The position numbers and the translations under genes are program-made. Under the pieces are notes generated by a model. The model was not told the origin of the DNA. It saw only the letters and a program-made list of their open reading frames with translations, and ran no database searches. 7,198 bases of DNA from an uncultured Lysobacteraceae bacterium (lineage in GTDB: Bacteria; Pseudomonadota; Gammaproteobacteria; Xanthomonadales; Xanthomonadaceae): the NCBI GenBank assembly GCA_946482565.1, contig CAMLSB010000098.1, positions 1 to 7,198 of the forward strand. The letters run 5' to 3'. The first letter of the stretch is position 1; each line of letters begins with the position of its first letter. Shown here piece by piece: positions 6,256 through 7,198 of the stretch.

Positions 6256-6704
6256 GGAGCGTCCCTTCGGGGCTGGGCGCGGCCGGCGATGCGCAGGAGC
6301 AGGTCGCGCAGCGGCGTGAGCGCGACCGAAAGGCCAGCGACGATGCCGACGGTGTCGGCCACGACATCGGCCGCTTCCATCGCGCGCGTGGTGGTGAACA
6401 GCGCCTGCGCGAATTCGATGCCGATGCCCAGCGCCAACAGGCCAAGGCCGACGAGCAGCAGCGCGCGCCAGCGTTCGAACAGCTGCACCGCGGAGCCGGA
6501 AAGCAGCGCGAACGCCAGCGCGTGCTCGATCTTGTCGCTGACGTGCAGCTTCGGCAGGTCGGTGCTCGGGAGCAGGCAGACCACGACCAGCACCGTCACC
6601 CCGAGCAGCCACAGCGCGAGCCAGGCATTGCGCCGCCGCAGCGGCTTGACCCAGCGGCGCGCATCCGCGGACGAACCCGGCGACGGGCCGAGCGGCGCGC
6701 TCAC
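6252..6704 (-). CDS. VanZ-like family membrane protein
   Basis: This 150-residue integral membrane protein belongs to the VanZ-like family. After a basic N-terminus there are about four hydrophobic segments, near 27-46, 57-76, 80-97 and 112-131. Family-type polar positions are visible: [15 protein letters not shown] (Asp57, Lys58, His61), GIEFAQ (Glu97, Gln100), and [10 protein letters not shown] (Asp113, Asp117), where many relatives have Asn in the last position. The family is named for VanZ of enterococci, which affects teicoplanin sensitivity; chromosomal homologues in Gram-negative bacteria have no established role, so resistance should not be assumed. The start is GTG at 6704-6702, overlapping the TGA of the upstream methyltransferase gene in GTGA, which implies translational coupling; no clear ribosome site is seen. 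The gene converges on cca, and the two TAG stops share CTAG at 6252-6255. Confidence 0.82.
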   Translation of the reverse strand: MSAPLGPSPGSSADARRWVKPLRRRNAWLALWLLGVTVLVVVCLLPSTDLPKLHVSDKIEHALAFALLSGSAVQLFERWRALLLVGLGLLALGIGIEFAQALFTTTRAMEAADVVADTVGIVAGLSVALTPLRDLLLRIAGRAQPRRDAP

Positions 6705-7198
6705 AGGCGGTAGCTCAGGTCGCCGGCGAGGAAGGCCTCGCCGAATTCGACGTCGCGTGCGAAGCCCATCGCCTGGAAGCGCTCGCCCATCGCCTCGGGC
6801 AGCGCGAGCTGCTTGGCTTCATGGCGCAGCCGCTGCAACGCGATCTCGTCGCGCGCCTTCGCTTCGGCTTCCTGCAGGCGCTCGGCCAGGCCGTTGCCGA
6901 GCAGGAAGCTGGCCTGGCTGCAGTAACCGGCCAGGTCGAAGCCGGCGCCGCTGCCTGCTTCGGCAAGCGCGGTGAAGTCCACCGACGCGGTGAGGTCCTG
7001 CAGTCCCGGCCAGTCGTGGAGATCCGCGACCACGTGGTGCTGGCGGAATGCGCGCAGCGTGCCCTCGCTGCGCTGCGGCTGGTAGTACTCGCCGCGGGCG
7101 TAACCGTAATCGACGAACAGCATCGCGCCGGACTGCAGGCCGCCGATCACCGCCTGCAGCCAGTACGGCAACTGCGGCAGCAACTCGGAGCGATAGCC
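6701..7198 (-). CDS. MidA/NDUFAF7-type SAM-dependent methyltransferase, C-terminal part (5' truncated by window edge)
   Basis: The visible 165 residues are the C-terminal part of a class I SAM-dependent methyltransferase of the MidA (NDUFAF7, COG1565) family. Diagnostic stretches are GYRSELLPQLPYW at the edge of the window, LFVDYGYARGEYY (DYGY encoded at 7111-7100), QRSEGTLRAFRQHH, and PGLQDLTASVDFTALAEA. The frame is open to base 7198, so the start and the SAM-binding glycine motif lie outside. The first in-frame start-like codon inside the window (TTG at 7183-7181) is internal, not the true start. Human NDUFAF7 methylates an arginine of NDUFS2 during complex I assembly; bacterial orthologues are less well characterised, so a respiratory role is only an inference. 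The stop TGA (6703-6701) overlaps the GTG start of the vanZ-like gene by 3 of 4 bases (GTGA), indicating a two-gene minus-strand operon. Confidence 0.88.
   Translation of the reverse strand, partial: GYRSELLPQLPYWLQAVIGGLQSGAMLFVDYGYARGEYYQPQRSEGTLRAFRQHHVVADLHDWPGLQDLTASVDFTALAEAGSGAGFDLAGYCSQASFLLGNGLAERLQEAEAKARDEIALQRLRHEAKQLALPEAMGERFQAMGFARDVEFGEAFLAGDLSYRL

Noticed and set aside
6255..6273. Small hairpins (GGGA-GCG-TCCC and CCC-TTCG-GGG) near the cca/vanZ junction as a terminator
   Set aside because: The stems are only 3-4 bp, no T-tract follows on either strand, and the sequence is inside the vanZ-like coding region.
4951..6612. 553-codon open frame on the minus strand, antisense to cca and running through the palindrome
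   Set aside because: It crosses the real vanZ-like gene in another frame and ends in the palindrome. Its C-terminal [13 protein letters not shown] mirrors a plus-strand shadow frame only because the palindrome reads the same on both strands.
1..7198. A new defence, mobile or biosynthetic multi-gene system
   Set aside because: Every sizeable gene fits a known housekeeping or envelope family. No transposase, integrase, toxin-antitoxin pair, nuclease-helicase cluster, CRISPR array or reverse transcriptase was seen; the palindrome is the only unexplained element.

Overview
This GC-rich window (roughly 70% G+C by eye) looks like chromosome of a Xanthomonadaceae-type gammaproteobacterium (Lysobacter, Luteimonas or a relative). 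The basis is protein content and gene order: cytochrome c4, two DsbA-like proteins, an endonuclease/exonuclease/phosphatase-family protein, Slt, multifunctional CCA protein, VanZ-like protein and a MidA-type methyltransferase. Genus assignment is inference; no search was run. Nearly all of the window is coding.

Left block, plus strand (1-2794). The C-terminal heme domain of a cytochrome c4 enters from the left edge. It is followed closely by a soluble periplasmic DsbA (CPHC) and a second DsbA-like protein (CPAC) predicted to be a lipoprotein with an Ala/Pro-rich stalk. Gaps are 10 and 24 nt, and both dsbA genes have GAGG ribosome sites, so this reads as an envelope redox operon. A cytosolic EEP-fold hydrolase follows after 60 nt; it has no Shine-Dalgarno site but is preceded by a possible 8-codon leader ORF.

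Middle block, plus strand (2795-6255). The lytic transglycosylase gene slt and the tRNA-repair gene cca each have a -10-like hexamer ending seven bases before the A of the ATG, and neither has a Shine-Dalgarno site. This is the layout expected of leaderless mRNAs. Between them lies the most striking object in the window: a 71-nt perfect palindrome (34-bp arms, 3-nt loop) with AT-rich cores, unlike the surrounding DNA. Its left arm encodes the last residues and stop codon of slt, and its right arm supplies the -35 region and the first base of the -10 of cca. It looks like an inserted dispersed palindromic repeat (REPIN- or MITE-like).

Right block, minus strand (6252-7198). A VanZ-like membrane protein gene converges on cca, and the two stop codons share one CTAG tetramer. 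Upstream of vanZ, the 3' part of a MidA/NDUFAF7-type methyltransferase gene runs off the right edge, its TGA overlapping the vanZ GTG start in GTGA.

I see no CRISPR array, tRNA, rRNA, prophage, toxin-antitoxin or defence gene. The genes are ordinary housekeeping and envelope genes. What is unusual is the palindrome and how it is wired into both neighbours, plus the repeated leaderless-start architecture.
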